Shown: piece after piece, positions 1-8,163 of the stretch
How positions within the stretch are numbered: position 1 is the stretch's first letter
How the letters are laid out: the number at the start of each line of letters is the position of its first letter
Assembly: GCA_025666215.1 (NCBI GenBank)
Contig: CP102593.1
Span: forward strand, 1,129,001-1,193,000
Origin: Xanthomonas campestris pv. phormiicola
GTDB lineage: Bacteria > Pseudomonadota > Gammaproteobacteria > Xanthomonadales > Xanthomonadaceae
Direction: 5' to 3'
DNA: 64,000 bases
Position numbers and translations under genes: made by a program
Notes under the pieces: model-generated
The model's database searches: none
What the model was told of the DNA's origin: nothing
The model's input: only the letters and a program-made list of their open reading frames with translations

Positions 1-614
1 GTCATCGAGCTGACCGGCGCAGGTTCGGTGAAGCAGGCCATCGCTGCCGGCGGCAGGCTGTCGCCGAGCGCGACCAGGGCCACGCTCGGATCCACGCCCG
101 CGCTGTCGCGATGGCGCACCCAGACCATCAGCTCCGGGGTGGCGGCGGCGGACACCGGCAGCGCGCCGCCTGCCAGGCGCATCTCGAAGTTGGCGACGAA
201 CGCCGGGGTGAACGTGCTGGCGGCGATCGGCGTCGCGGCGTCCGGTCCGCAGACCGTGGGCCGTGCAGGCATGAAGTCGTGGGCGATGCGGCTGGGGCGC
301 GGTTGCGCGAACAGCAGCGCCGCGCGCAGCGCGACCTGCGCGCCGGCCAGGCAATCGACCGCGATCGAGGTGGCGGACTTGCCCTGCCGCAGCAGCTGCG
401 CATCGAAACGCAGCGTGGCGTCGATGGGGCCGACGAACCAGATGTGCGCCGACTTCAGCGGCGGCAGCGCGGACGGCGCGGTGCGCAGCGCCGTCTGCAG
501 CGCCAGCGCCGCCGACAGCCCACCGAAGGCGGTGCGTCCCTGCAACCAGTTGGCAGGCACGTCGAACCCGGCGTTCGGGTCGAAGCGGTCGATGATCTGG
601 GCGAGCGAGGGCAT
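1..614 (-). CDS. Thioesterase family protein, 3' end beyond the window
   Basis: The reading frame starts at the ATG at 614 on the minus strand and stays open to the left edge, giving 204 codons without the stop. The N-terminus (MPSLAQIIDRFDP) is followed by a segment rich in NWLQGRTAFGGLSAALAL, which resembles the N-terminal hot-dog domain of TesB-like acyl-CoA thioesterases (glycine-rich turn before the central helix). A second half with LMVWVRHRD would be the start of the repeated hot-dog fold. Substrate cannot be told. It lies downstream of the 6S RNA terminator on the same strand, so it probably has its own promoter. Family assignment is by resemblance only. Confidence 0.7.
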   Translation of the reverse strand, partial: MPSLAQIIDRFDPNAGFDVPANWLQGRTAFGGLSAALALQTALRTAPSALPPLKSAHIWFVGPIDATLRFDAQLLRQGKSATSIAVDCLAGAQVALRAALLFAQPRPSRIAHDFMPARPTVCGPDAATPIAASTFTPAFVANFEMRLAGGALPVSAAATPELMVWVRHRDSAGVDPSVALVALGDSLPPAAMACFTEPAPVSSM

Positions 615-754
615 GCGGCGTCTCCTGGAAGGGGCGACAGTATCCCAGGCTTGCGCGGGCGGCTGCTCGGTGCAGGGCTGCCGCGTCCGGCATGGACGCC
701 AGCGGCGGCGCAGGCGCGCTGCGTCAGCGGGCGCGGCGCACGAGGCGCACAAAA

Positions 755-782
755 GGAAACGGCGCCTTGCGGCGCCGTTTCC
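755..782 (-). terminator. Intrinsic terminator of the 6S RNA gene
   Basis: On the minus strand AAACGGCGCC, a CGCAA-type loop and GGCGCCGTTT form a strong stem, followed by CCTTTT. It lies directly after the predicted 3' end of 6S RNA. Confidence 0.85.
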
Positions 783-785
783 GGG

Positions 786-977
786 ATATTGCATTCTCCG
801 CCATGACGATGCGTGCGAAACGACCTTGAACCCGGGGTTCAAGTGGGATGGCTGGGGAACCATCGGGCTTCCCGCTACAAGGCGGACCTGCACACCCGAT
901 TCCGTCGCCATCCCGTGGTCGTAATTAAGGGACAAGGCGAATGTTTGCACACGCTGTCGTTTACAGCAGAGAACGCA
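786..977 (-). ncRNA. ssrS: 6S RNA
   Basis: 6S RNA binds sigma70 RNA polymerase holoenzyme and mimics an open promoter. Three things support the call. First, position: it is next to zapA, as in Escherichia coli, on the same strand. Second, it carries the hallmark CTTGAACCCCGGGTTCAAG near its 3' side, matching the CTTGAACC/GGGTTCAAG hairpin of enterobacterial 6S. Third, the two ends pair: GCGTTCTCTGCTG at the 5' end with GGCGGAGAATGC at the 3' end (about 12 pairs, some G-U), leaving a long, mostly unpaired middle. A TATACT box lies just upstream and a terminator just downstream. The ends are estimated to within about 10 nt. Confidence 0.85.
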
Positions 978-982
978 AACGA

Positions 983-988
983 AGTATA
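983..988 (-). promoter_or_regulatory. -10 box of the 6S RNA promoter
   Basis: TATACT on the minus strand, 6-7 nt before the inferred 6S start. No convincing -35 hexamer is visible at the expected distance. Confidence 0.55.
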
Positions 989-1073
989 GCGCCGTCGCCG
1001 CGCTTGGCTAGTCCGTTCGTCGGTCGCGCGGTACGGCGCAATTCACGTTGATGATCGAAATACGAGGCGGGCA

Positions 1074-1367
1074 TCAACGCGCCGTATCGACCACGCCGTC
1101 GAGCCGGCGATTGAGATCGGCGAGCGTGCGCGCCATCTCATGATCGCGCCGCGCCTGCTCGTCGCGCAGTTGCTGCAGCTCGTGCGCCAGGTTCAATGCG
1201 GCCAGCACCGCGACCCGGTCCACCGCGGCCATGCGGTTGCTGCCGCGCACCTCGCGCATCTTCGCGTCGAGCAGGCGCGCGGCGGCGACCAGGCTGTCGC
1301 GTTCTTCGGCCTCGACGCCGACGGTGTATTCGCGGTCGAGGATGCGGACGCTGACCGGTTCGCTCAC
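1074..1367 (-). CDS. zapA: Cell division protein ZapA
   Basis: ZapA binds FtsZ at midcell and cross-links protofilaments. The 97-residue product begins with SEPVSVRILDREYTVG, followed by the EERDSLVAAARLLDAKM and NRMAAVDRVAVLAALNLAHEL segments typical of ZapA, then a C-terminal coiled coil (about residues 55-95). The start chosen is the GTG at 1367, because it overlaps the stop of the upstream coiled-coil gene (GTGA overlap) and fits the usual ZapA length near 100 residues; the reading frame extends further upstream but without ZapA-like sequence. The 6S RNA gene follows downstream, the usual neighbour. Confidence 0.93.
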   Translation of the reverse strand: MSEPVSVRILDREYTVGVEAEERDSLVAAARLLDAKMREVRGSNRMAAVDRVAVLAALNLAHELQQLRDEQARRDHEMARTLADLNRRLDGVVDTAR

Positions 1368-1603
1368 GTGTGCTGCTCCAGCGACTTGAGCCGGGTGATC
1401 ATCGCCTCGACCCGCGAGCGCGCCTGCTCGTTCTTGGTCAGCAACTGCGAGCGCTCGCCGATCAACTGCTCCTGCTGCTGGCGCAGGCTGCGATTTTCGT
1501 CGGTGAGGCGCTGGCAGCGCTCGACCAGCGTTTCCACGCGTGTGGCGAGGGTGCGGAGCTGGGCGAGGGCGTCGGGGCTGTCCATGGCGCCCACGATAGG
1601 CAT
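1364..1603 (-). CDS. Small ZapB-like coiled-coil protein (TIGR02449-type)
   Basis: A 79-residue protein that is almost entirely a predicted coiled coil with heptad leucines (LAQLRTLATRVETL, then ENRSLRQQQEQLI). It is immediately upstream of zapA and overlaps its GTG start by 4 bp, so the two are translationally coupled. In Xanthomonadaceae and pseudomonads a TIGR02449 family protein sits in this place and is thought to act with ZapA at the division ring, by analogy with ZapB. The start may be the internal ATG at 1585 (MDSPDALAQ), which gives 73 residues. Role inferred from position and coiled-coil character. Confidence 0.8.
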   Translation of the reverse strand: MPIVGAMDSPDALAQLRTLATRVETLVERCQRLTDENRSLRQQQEQLIGERSQLLTKNEQARSRVEAMITRLKSLEQHT

Positions 1604-1652
1604 GCGCCCAAGCGGCGGTCAAGACGCCGGCGGACGCCGCGACGGCCGCCGC

Positions 1653-3872
1653 TCAGGCGGGCAGCAGCAGCGGCTGGCGCAGCAACTGCAGGCAGGCGTC
1701 CGGTTCCAGTGCCGGCGCGACCAGATGGCCCTGGATCTCGTCGCAGCCGTGCTGGCGCAGGAACGCCAGCTGGCCGGGCAGTTCCACCCCTTCGGCGACC
1801 ACTTTCAGGGTCAGCGAGTGGCCAATCGCGATGATGGTGCTGGTGATCGCCTCGTCGTCCGGATCGCGGGTCAGGTCGCCGATGAATTCCTGGTCGATCT
1901 TCAAGGTGTTGATCGGCAAGCGCTTCAGGTAGGCCAGCGACGAATAGCCGGTGCCGAAGTCGTCGATCGCCAGGGCCAGGCCCAGCGCGCGGCAGGCGTG
2001 CAGGGTGGCGGCGTTCTTGCCGACCTGCGACATCACCACGCTTTCGGTGAGTTCCAGTTCGACATTGGCGGCCGGGACCCCGGTCTCGGCCAGGATCCGT
2101 GCCATCAGCGCCGGCAGGTCGCCGCGCTCGAGCTGGATCGCCGAAACGTTGACCGACATGCACAGCTCGGTCAGGCCCAGTTGGCGCCATGCGCTCAGCG
2201 TGCTGCAGGCCTGGCGCAGCACCCATTCGCCGATTTCCAGGATCAGGCCGGTTTCTTCGGCCAGGGGGATGAACTGGCTCGGCGAGACCGTGCCGAAATC
2301 GGCGCTGTGCCAGCGCAGCAGCGCTTCCACGCCGACCACGCGCTGCTCGCGCAGCGAATAGCGCGGCTGGTAGACCAGCTTCAGCTCCTGGTCGAACGGG
2401 ATCTTGCGCAGGCTGCTGGCCAGCGTGGCGCGGTGGCGGGTGGCTTCGTCCATGCGCGCCGAATACGCCTGCACGTTGTGGCGCCCGGCGGCCTTGGCCT
2501 GGTACATCGCGGTGTCGGCGTGCTTGAGCAGTTCGCTGGGCAGCAATGCATGCTGCGGGAACAGCGAGATGCCGATCGAGGAGGAGATCGCCACTTCGCG
2601 GCGGTCTTCCAGTTGCAGCGGCGCATCGAACGCGGCCAGCACACGCGTGGCGACGGCTTCGGCCGCGGCCTGATCGGCGATGTCCTCCACCACCACGGTG
2701 AATTCGTCGCCGGCCAGGCGCGCGACCGTGTGCTGCGGGCCCACCGCCTGCTGCAGGCGTTCGGCGACCGCGCGCAGCACCCGGTCGCCGACCGCGTGGC
2801 CGAGCGAATCGTTGATGTCCTTGAACCGGTCCAGGTCCAGGAACAGCACCGCCACCGAGCTGCCCTGGCGCCGTGCCCGCACGATCGCACGCGCCAGCCG
2901 CTCGGACAGCAGCGCGCGGTTGGGCAGGCTGGTCAGCGTGTCGTAGTTGGCCAGGTAGCGCAGTTCCTGCTCGGCGCGCTTCTGGTCGGTGATGTCTTCC
3001 AGCACCACCACGTGGAAGCTGTGCCGGCCGTCGGCGTCGCCGACCGTGTTGCGGCGCACGTGGCAGAGGATTTCCAGGCCGTCCTTGCGCCGCTTCCAGG
3101 CATCGCCGCGCCACGACCGGCCGCGCTCGAGCGGCGGCGCGGCGGGCACGTCGGGCGCATGGTCGAGCAGGGTCATCGGCTGGCCCAGCACCTCGCGTTC
3201 GCTGTAGCCGGTGATCCGGGTGAAGGCCGGGTTGACCGAGATGAAGCGCAAGTCTTCGTCCAGCACCGCGACCGCCTCGCTCATGCTGCGCAGCACTTCG
3301 CTGGCGATGCGCCGTTCCAGGTCGGCCTGGCGGTGCGAGGTGATGTCGCGCGCGGTGCCGGCGAGCCGGCGCGGTTTGCCGGCCGCGTCGTAGTCGACCA
3401 CGCGGCCGCGCACCCGCGCCCACAGCCACACGCCGTCGCCGGCCAGGTCCACCCGGTACTCGGCCACGTAGACCGGGGTCAGTCCCTGCAGGTGCTCGCG
3501 CAGCGCGCGCTCGGCCTGCGGCACGTCGTCGGGGTGGATGCGCAGCGGATCGTCCTCGCGGATCACCATGGTGATCTCCTGCGCATGCGGCGCCGCCTCG
3601 TCGGCGCGCATGCGGCGCAGCTTGCGCTGCTGCAGGTCGTAGTCCCAGAAGTGCTCACCGGAGGCCCACAGCGCCAGCTTCAGATGGCGGTCGCGCTGCT
3701 GCAGTTGCTGCTGGCGCTGCTGCTGTTGCTGCATGCGCCGCCGCCAGTGCAGCGCCTGCAACGCGGAGACCGCCGCGGCCACCGCCAGGATCGCCGCGGC
3801 GGCGGCCCAGCCCCAACGCCAGTCCGTGCCGGCGTGGCCGGCCATTCCCGCAGCGACGTGCTCGATCGACAT
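1653..3872 (-). CDS. Membrane-anchored PAS-PAS-GGDEF-EAL c-di-GMP signalling protein
   Basis: A 739-residue protein that makes and/or degrades cyclic di-GMP. One membrane helix lies at about residues 22-44, then a glutamine-rich linker (47-59), two PAS domains (about 60-175, with HPDD and WLWARVRGR, and about 185-300), GGDEF (about 305-475) and EAL (about 485-735). The GGDEF signature reads AGDEF, and DLDRFKDIND is intact, so cyclase activity is possible but uncertain. The EAL domain keeps its metal and catalytic residues: EALLRW, NVSA, LTES, DDFGTGYSS, LKID, AEGVE and QG, so phosphodiesterase activity is likely. The ATG at 3872 (MSIEHVAAG) is chosen since it precedes the membrane helix directly; the longer frame is antisense to ygfB. 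Confidence 0.9.
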   Translation of the reverse strand: MSIEHVAAGMAGHAGTDWRWGWAAAAAILAVAAAVSALQALHWRRRMQQQQQRQQQLQQRDRHLKLALWASGEHFWDYDLQQRKLRRMRADEAAPHAQEITMVIREDDPLRIHPDDVPQAERALREHLQGLTPVYVAEYRVDLAGDGVWLWARVRGRVVDYDAAGKPRRLAGTARDITSHRQADLERRIASEVLRSMSEAVAVLDEDLRFISVNPAFTRITGYSEREVLGQPMTLLDHAPDVPAAPPLERGRSWRGDAWKRRKDGLEILCHVRRNTVGDADGRHSFHVVVLEDITDQKRAEQELRYLANYDTLTSLPNRALLSERLARAIVRARRQGSSVAVLFLDLDRFKDINDSLGHAVGDRVLRAVAERLQQAVGPQHTVARLAGDEFTVVVEDIADQAAAEAVATRVLAAFDAPLQLEDRREVAISSSIGISLFPQHALLPSELLKHADTAMYQAKAAGRHNVQAYSARMDEATRHRATLASSLRKIPFDQELKLVYQPRYSLREQRVVGVEALLRWHSADFGTVSPSQFIPLAEETGLILEIGEWVLRQACSTLSAWRQLGLTELCMSVNVSAIQLERGDLPALMARILAETGVPAANVELELTESVVMSQVGKNAATLHACRALGLALAIDDFGTGYSSLAYLKRLPINTLKIDQEFIGDLTRDPDDEAITSTIIAIGHSLTLKVVAEGVELPGQLAFLRQHGCDEIQGHLVAPALEPDACLQLLRQPLLLPA

Positions 3873-4032
3873 GGCGGGAAGAGGGCTTCGGTCAGGGGAG
3901 GGGTGGTGGAGTGTAGGCGCCGGCCGGAAGCCTTCACAAGCAGCGCGACACATGCGGATTGCTACACTGCGCAGTCCCGCTCCGCCGCTGGCCCCGACTC
4001 TCGGTGGCGAGCGCACAACAGGCCTTGCGTCC

Positions 4033-4578
4033 ATGATCGAACTTCCCAGCGCCGACGACGTCACCCAAGCCAGCCAGCAGTTGGGCCTGGCCGCGTCGGC
4101 GGCCGAACTCCACGGTGCGTTGTGCGGCTGGCTGGCCGGCGGCGGCGCCGACCTGGCGGCGTGGCCGGCCGCGGTGCTGGCCGATGCCGGCATCGCCACG
4201 CCGCGCCGCGGCGATGCGCTGGACCGGCTGCGCGAGGCCACCGCCGCGCAACTGGAGGACCGCGATTTCGCCTTCGACCTGGTGCTGGCCGATGCCGGCG
4301 CGCCGCTGTCCCAGCGCGCCGACGGCCTGTTCGACTGGTGCCGCGGCTTTCTCGGCGGCTTCGGCCTGGCCGCCGGCGCCAAGCCGCCGTTGTCCGAAGA
4401 GGGCGGGGAAGCGCTGCAGGACCTGGCGCGGCTGGCCCAGGCCAGCACCGACGATTTCGACAGCGCCGACGAGGACGAGGACGCGCTGGCCGAGATCGAG
4501 GAATTCGTGTGCGTGGCCGCCTTGCTGCTGCACAGCGACTGCGTGCTCGGCCCGCGCCATCGGCAACGCCTGAACTGA
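4033..4578 (+). CDS. ygfB: UPF0149 family protein YgfB
   Basis: A 181-residue acidic protein of the YgfB/UPF0149 family. Family features visible are the N-terminal SAAELHGALCGWLAGG, the FDWCRGFLGGFGLA core and the acidic C-terminal EIEEFVCVAALLLHSD. ygfB is usually directly upstream of pepP, and here the gap is 3 bp. In Pseudomonas aeruginosa a YgfB protein modulates ampDh3 expression; no function is demonstrated for this copy. The ATG at 4033 is chosen over upstream codons because MIELPSADD matches the usual family start. Confidence 0.9.
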   Translation: MIELPSADDVTQASQQLGLAASAAELHGALCGWLAGGGADLAAWPAAVLADAGIATPRRGDALDRLREATAAQLEDRDFAFDLVLADAGAPLSQRADGLFDWCRGFLGGFGLAAGAKPPLSEEGGEALQDLARLAQASTDDFDSADEDEDALAEIEEFVCVAALLLHSDCVLGPRHRQRLN

Positions 4579-4581
4579 GCG

Positions 4582-5958
4582 ATGAAACGACTCACCGGCA
4601 TCGGCGCGGGCGAATACGCGCGTCGGCGCAGACACCTGATGGACATGGCCGGCGACCAGGCCATCCTGGTGCTGCCCAGCGCGCTGGAGCGGGTGCGCAG
4701 CCACGACACCCATTACCCGTACCGGCAGGATTCGGATTTCTGGTACCTGTGCGGCTTCCCCGAGCCGGAGGCGGTGCTGGTGCTGGTGCCGGGCCGCAAG
4801 CACGGCGAGGCGCTGCTGTTCTGCCGCGAGCGCGATCCCGAGCGCGAGGCCTGGGACGGGCCGCGCGAAGGCCAGGAAGGCGCGGTGGAACGCTACGGCA
4901 TGGACGATGCGTATCCGATCGAGGACCTCGACGAGATCCTGCCCGGGCTGCTGGAAGGCCGCTCGCGGGTGTACTACCACTTCGGCCGCGACGTCGATTT
5001 CGACCTCAAGCTGATCGGCTGGGTCAAGCGCGTGCGCGAACAGGTGCGGCACGGCGCGCAGCCGCCGCACGAGTTCCTGGAACTGGGCCACCTGCTGCAC
5101 GAGCAACGCCTGTTCAAGTCGCGCGACGAGATCGCGCTGATGCAGGTGGCGGCCGACCTCAGCGTGGCCGCGCATCGCGCGGCGATGCGGCTGTCGCGGC
5201 CGGGCCTTCACGAGTACCAGTTGCAGGCGGAGATCGAGCGCGAGTTCCGCGCCGGCGACGCCTGGCCGGCCTACGGCAGCATCGTCGGCAGCGGCAGCAA
5301 CGCCTGCGTGCTGCATTACCGCGCCAACGCCGCGCGCCTGCGCGATGGCGAGCTGGTGCTGATCGACGCCGGCGCCGAGTACCGCGGCTACGCCGCCGAC
5401 ATCACCCGCACCTTCCCGGTGAGCGGCCGCTTCAGCGCCGAGCAGCGCGCGCTGCACGACCTGGTCGGCGCCGCGCACGCCGCGGCGCTGGCGCAGGCGC
5501 GGCCGGGCGTGGCCTACGAGGCCGGGCACCTGGCGGCGGTGCAGACCCTCACCGAAGGCCTGCTGCGGCTGGGCCTGCTCAAGGGCACGCTGGAACAGAA
5601 CCTGGCCGACGGCGACTACCGGCGTTTCTACCGGCACAAGACCGGGCACTGGCTCGGCCTGGACGTGCACGACGTCGGCGACTACAAGCTGGCCGGCGCC
5701 TCGCGCCTGCTCGAGCCGGGCATGGTCTTCACCATCGAACCGGGGCTGTACATCGCCGCCGACGACAAGCAGGCGGAGCCGCGCTGGCGCGGCATCGGCA
5801 TCCGCACCGAAGACGACGTGCTGATCACCGACGACGGCCACCGCGTGCTGACCGCGGCGCTGGAGCGCAGCGCCGAGGAGATCGAGGGATTGATGGCTGG
5901 TGAGCCGGGAATCGGGAATGGAGAATCGGGAATGGGAAAAGCGGCGGGTCGCGCGTGA
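4582..5958 (+). CDS. pepP: Xaa-Pro aminopeptidase PepP
   Basis: Cytosolic manganese aminopeptidase P, which removes an N-terminal residue preceding proline. The 458-residue protein has the N-terminal AMP_N domain (QDSDFWYLCGFPEPEAVL) and a pita-bread catalytic domain with the metal ligands in IDAGAEYRGYAADITRTFP (two Asp), HKTGHWLGLDVHDVG (His), TIEPGLY (Glu) and GIGIRTEDDVL (Glu). It follows ygfB by 3 bp. The last 14 or so residues (GEPGIGNGESGMGKAAGRA) are encoded by the dispersed GGGAATC repeat, not by family sequence, so the native C-terminus has been extended by repeat DNA. The enzyme domain itself is complete. Confidence 0.95.
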   Translation: MKRLTGIGAGEYARRRRHLMDMAGDQAILVLPSALERVRSHDTHYPYRQDSDFWYLCGFPEPEAVLVLVPGRKHGEALLFCRERDPEREAWDGPREGQEGAVERYGMDDAYPIEDLDEILPGLLEGRSRVYYHFGRDVDFDLKLIGWVKRVREQVRHGAQPPHEFLELGHLLHEQRLFKSRDEIALMQVAADLSVAAHRAAMRLSRPGLHEYQLQAEIEREFRAGDAWPAYGSIVGSGSNACVLHYRANAARLRDGELVLIDAGAEYRGYAADITRTFPVSGRFSAEQRALHDLVGAAHAAALAQARPGVAYEAGHLAAVQTLTEGLLRLGLLKGTLEQNLADGDYRRFYRHKTGHWLGLDVHDVGDYKLAGASRLLEPGMVFTIEPGLYIAADDKQAEPRWRGIGIRTEDDVLITDDGHRVLTAALERSAEEIEGLMAGEPGIGNGESGMGKAAGRA

Positions 5959-6176
5959 GATGGGCGGTCGCAAGCAAGAACCTCAGCCCGTATGGCTGGG
6001 AATAGGGAATCGAGAATGGGGAATGGGAAAAGCGGCGGGTCGCGTGTGCGATGGGCGATCGCAAGCCAGAACCTCAGGTGATCGCTTTTGCTCTTGCTTT
6101 TGCTTTGCGATTCCCGGTTCCCTATTCCCGATTCCCCGCGCTTTTCCCATTCCCCATTCTCGATTCCCCATTCCCG
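5908..6176 (+). repeat. Cluster of GGGAATC-type repeats forming a large hairpin between pepP and pepQ
   Basis: Two direct copies of a roughly 60-90 bp unit (GGGAATGGGAAAAGCGGCGG, then TCGCAAGC-AGAACCTCAG) lie at about 5927-5985 and 6018-6077. The segment 5998-6034 is repeated in inverted orientation at 6139-6175 with one mismatch in 37, so the transcript of either strand can fold into a long stem with a loop near 100 nt. The genes on either side converge, so it may end transcription from both. Part of the first copy is translated as the tail of PepP. Confidence 0.9.
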
Positions 6177-6183
6177 GCGGCCG

Positions 6184-7515
6184 TCAGGCCGCCAAAGCAG
6201 CGAACGCCGGCCGCGTCAGGTTCTCCGGATCGCCCTCGGTGCACGCCACTTCGTCTTCGATGCGGATGCCGCCGTAGGGCTTGAACTGCTTGACCCGGTT
6301 CCAGTCCACGCTGGCGGCATGGCCGCTCTTCCTGACCTCGTCCAGCAGCATGTCGATGAAGTACACGCCCGGTTCGATCGTCACCACCATGCCCGGTTCG
6401 AGTATGCGGGTCATGCGCAGGTAGGGATGGCCGGCGGGGCGCTCGATGCGGCCGCCGCGGTCGCTGGCGGCGAAGCCGGCCACGTCGTGCACCTGCAGGC
6501 CGATCGGATGGCCGAGGCCGTGCGGGAAGAACGCGGCGCTGACGCCGGTGGCCAGCGCGGCTTCTGGCGACACGGTGATCACGCCGAAGTCCTTGAGCAC
6601 GCCCATCAGTGCGAGGTGCGCATCGAGGTGCAACTGCTTGTAGTCCACGCCGGCACGCACGCCCTGGCCCATGCGGAGCTGCGCGGCGTCGATGGCATCG
6701 ATCAGCGCCTGGAACTCGCCGCCGGTGTCGGCGGCGTAGCTGCGGGTGATGTCGCTGGCGTAGCCGTGCGCGGAGGCGCCGGCATCGATCAGGAAGCTGC
6801 GCCGCTGCGCCGGCGCCTGCCGCTCCAGTTCGGTGTAGTGCAGCACCGCGCCGTGCTCGTTCAGCGCAATGATGTTGCCGTACGGCAGTTCGTTGGCGTC
6901 CTGGCCGACCGCGCTGCAATACGCCATGTGGATCTCGAACTCGCTGCGGCCGTCGCGGAACGCGGCTTCGGCGGCGCGGTGGCCGCGCACCGCCAGCTGC
7001 TGCGCCTGGCGCATGAGCGCCAGTTCGTAGGCGGTCTTGTAGGCGCGGTGGTATTCCAGGTACTGCACCACCGCGTCCGGATTATTCGGCACGTAGTCGC
7101 CCAGCGCGCGCTGCGCTTCGCCGAGGATCGCGCAGCGCGCGGCCGGTCCCGGCAGCAGCGCCAGCGCCTCTTCCGGGGTGCGGATCACGTGGATGTCGCA
7201 ATGCGCGACCCACCAGCCGTTCGGCGCCGCCGGCACCACGTGCCAGTAGTCGCGCGGCTGCTGGAAGATCAGCTGCGGGCGGCGTCCCGGGGTGTATACC
7301 AGCCAGCTGTTCGGCACCCGGGTCAGCGGCAGCCAGGCCTTGAACTGCGGGTTCACCGCATACGGATAGTCGCGATCGTCGAACAGCTGGTAGTGCAGGC
7401 TGCCGCTGGGCACGAGCAGGTGGTCGAAGCCGCCGCGCGCCAGCGCGGTGTCGGCGCGTTGCGCCAGCGTGCGCAGGTGGTCGGCATACAGGGCGCTGAG
7501 GTCGTGCTGGATCAT
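6184..7515 (-). CDS. pepQ: Xaa-Pro dipeptidase PepQ (prolidase)
   Basis: Cytosolic M24B prolidase hydrolysing Xaa-Pro dipeptides. The product is 443 residues, the same length as E. coli PepQ. It has the N-terminal creatinase-like domain (SGSLHYQLFDDRDYPYAVNP, FKAWLPL) and a metal-binding pita-bread domain: LIDAGASAHGYASDITRSY (two Asp), FPHGLGHPIGLQVHDVAG (His), VTIEPGVYFI (Glu) and GGIRIEDEV (Glu). The ATG at 7515 (MIQHDLSALYADH) is chosen because it matches the PepQ start; upstream codons in frame add unrelated sequence. It converges on pepP. Confidence 0.95.
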   Translation of the reverse strand: MIQHDLSALYADHLRTLAQRADTALARGGFDHLLVPSGSLHYQLFDDRDYPYAVNPQFKAWLPLTRVPNSWLVYTPGRRPQLIFQQPRDYWHVVPAAPNGWWVAHCDIHVIRTPEEALALLPGPAARCAILGEAQRALGDYVPNNPDAVVQYLEYHRAYKTAYELALMRQAQQLAVRGHRAAEAAFRDGRSEFEIHMAYCSAVGQDANELPYGNIIALNEHGAVLHYTELERQAPAQRRSFLIDAGASAHGYASDITRSYAADTGGEFQALIDAIDAAQLRMGQGVRAGVDYKQLHLDAHLALMGVLKDFGVITVSPEAALATGVSAAFFPHGLGHPIGLQVHDVAGFAASDRGGRIERPAGHPYLRMTRILEPGMVVTIEPGVYFIDMLLDEVRKSGHAASVDWNRVKQFKPYGGIRIEDEVACTEGDPENLTRPAFAALAA

Positions 7516-7726
7516 GGCGAAACTCGGTCGGCGATGCGAAAAGGCAGGCGCCAAGTGTGCCGCAAACCTCGCATGGCTTGTTGATGCGCCGCGCCAGGCA
7601 TCCACGCTGCGGATGCAGGCGCGGCATACGGCGGGGCGATGGAGCCGTCAGGAGGCGGCCGTCGTCGCGAATGTCGCCATGGCGGTTTTCCACGACTGTT
7701 TCCAGGCAACGGAACCTGTGGGAGCG

Positions 7727-7785
7727 AGGTCAGTGGCGACAGGATTTCTCGGTAATGCCCGTCGCGACTGACGTCGCTCCCACAA
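7727..7785 (+). repeat. REP-like palindrome, GTGGGAGCGA family
   Basis: TGTGGGAGCGA at the left pairs with TCGCTCCCACA at the right, around an imperfect inner part. Other members in this window are at 24640-24682, 24725-24882, 45309-45380 and 62127-62176. It lies in the 306-bp gap between the PilZ gene and pepQ; nothing else clear is seen in that gap. Confidence 0.85.
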
Positions 7786-7821
7786 CACATCGCCAGCGAT
7801 GGAGGCGTGTGGCGGGCTGCG

Positions 7822-8163
7822 TTACCCGGCCGGCTTCGCGTTGATCCACTGCCGCAGCAGCTCGCGCTGCGCCGGCGAGATGGTCAGGAAGCGGAACCCG
7901 GCCCAGGCCTGGCCCGGCGCCTGCGCGCGTTCGCTCCACAGCAGGTGCACGCCGACGTCGATCTGCACGTCGCGGCCCAGTTGCGGCAGCGCGAAGCGCA
8001 ACTGGTACAGCGCGTCCTCGTGCAGCGGCGCCGAGGCCAGCAGCAGCATGCCGCTCTCGGAGAGGTTGCCGAGCCGGCCGACCACGGCGTCTTCCATCAT
8101 GTCCAGCACCGGCACCATGTCCGGGACCTGGCGGCGCGGCGAGCGGCGGGCTTCGGCGATCAT
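7822..8163 (-). CDS. PilZ domain protein (c-di-GMP receptor candidate)
   Basis: A 113-residue single PilZ domain. The c-di-GMP binding signature is present: an RxxxR element in ARRSPRRQVP near the N-terminus and NLSESG (D/NxSxxG) about 20 residues later, followed by beta-strand rich sequence ending WAGFRFLTISPAQRELLRQW. The ATG at 8163 overlaps the stop of the upstream DUF1631 gene by 4 bp (ATGA), so the two are co-translated. With the GGDEF/EAL protein at 1.65-3.9 kb, the window holds both a c-di-GMP enzyme and a candidate receptor, although nothing shows that they interact. Confidence 0.88.
   Translation of the reverse strand: MIAEARRSPRRQVPDMVPVLDMMEDAVVGRLGNLSESGMLLLASAPLHEDALYQLRFALPQLGRDVQIDVGVHLLWSERAQAPGQAWAGFRFLTISPAQRELLRQWINAKPAG

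Noticed and set aside
1140..5903. A plus-strand frame of 1587 codons
   Set aside because: It is antisense to the EAL-domain gene and runs out of frame through ygfB and pepP; the amino-acid make-up (Arg, Ala, Gly, Gln) is typical of shadow frames in GC-rich DNA.
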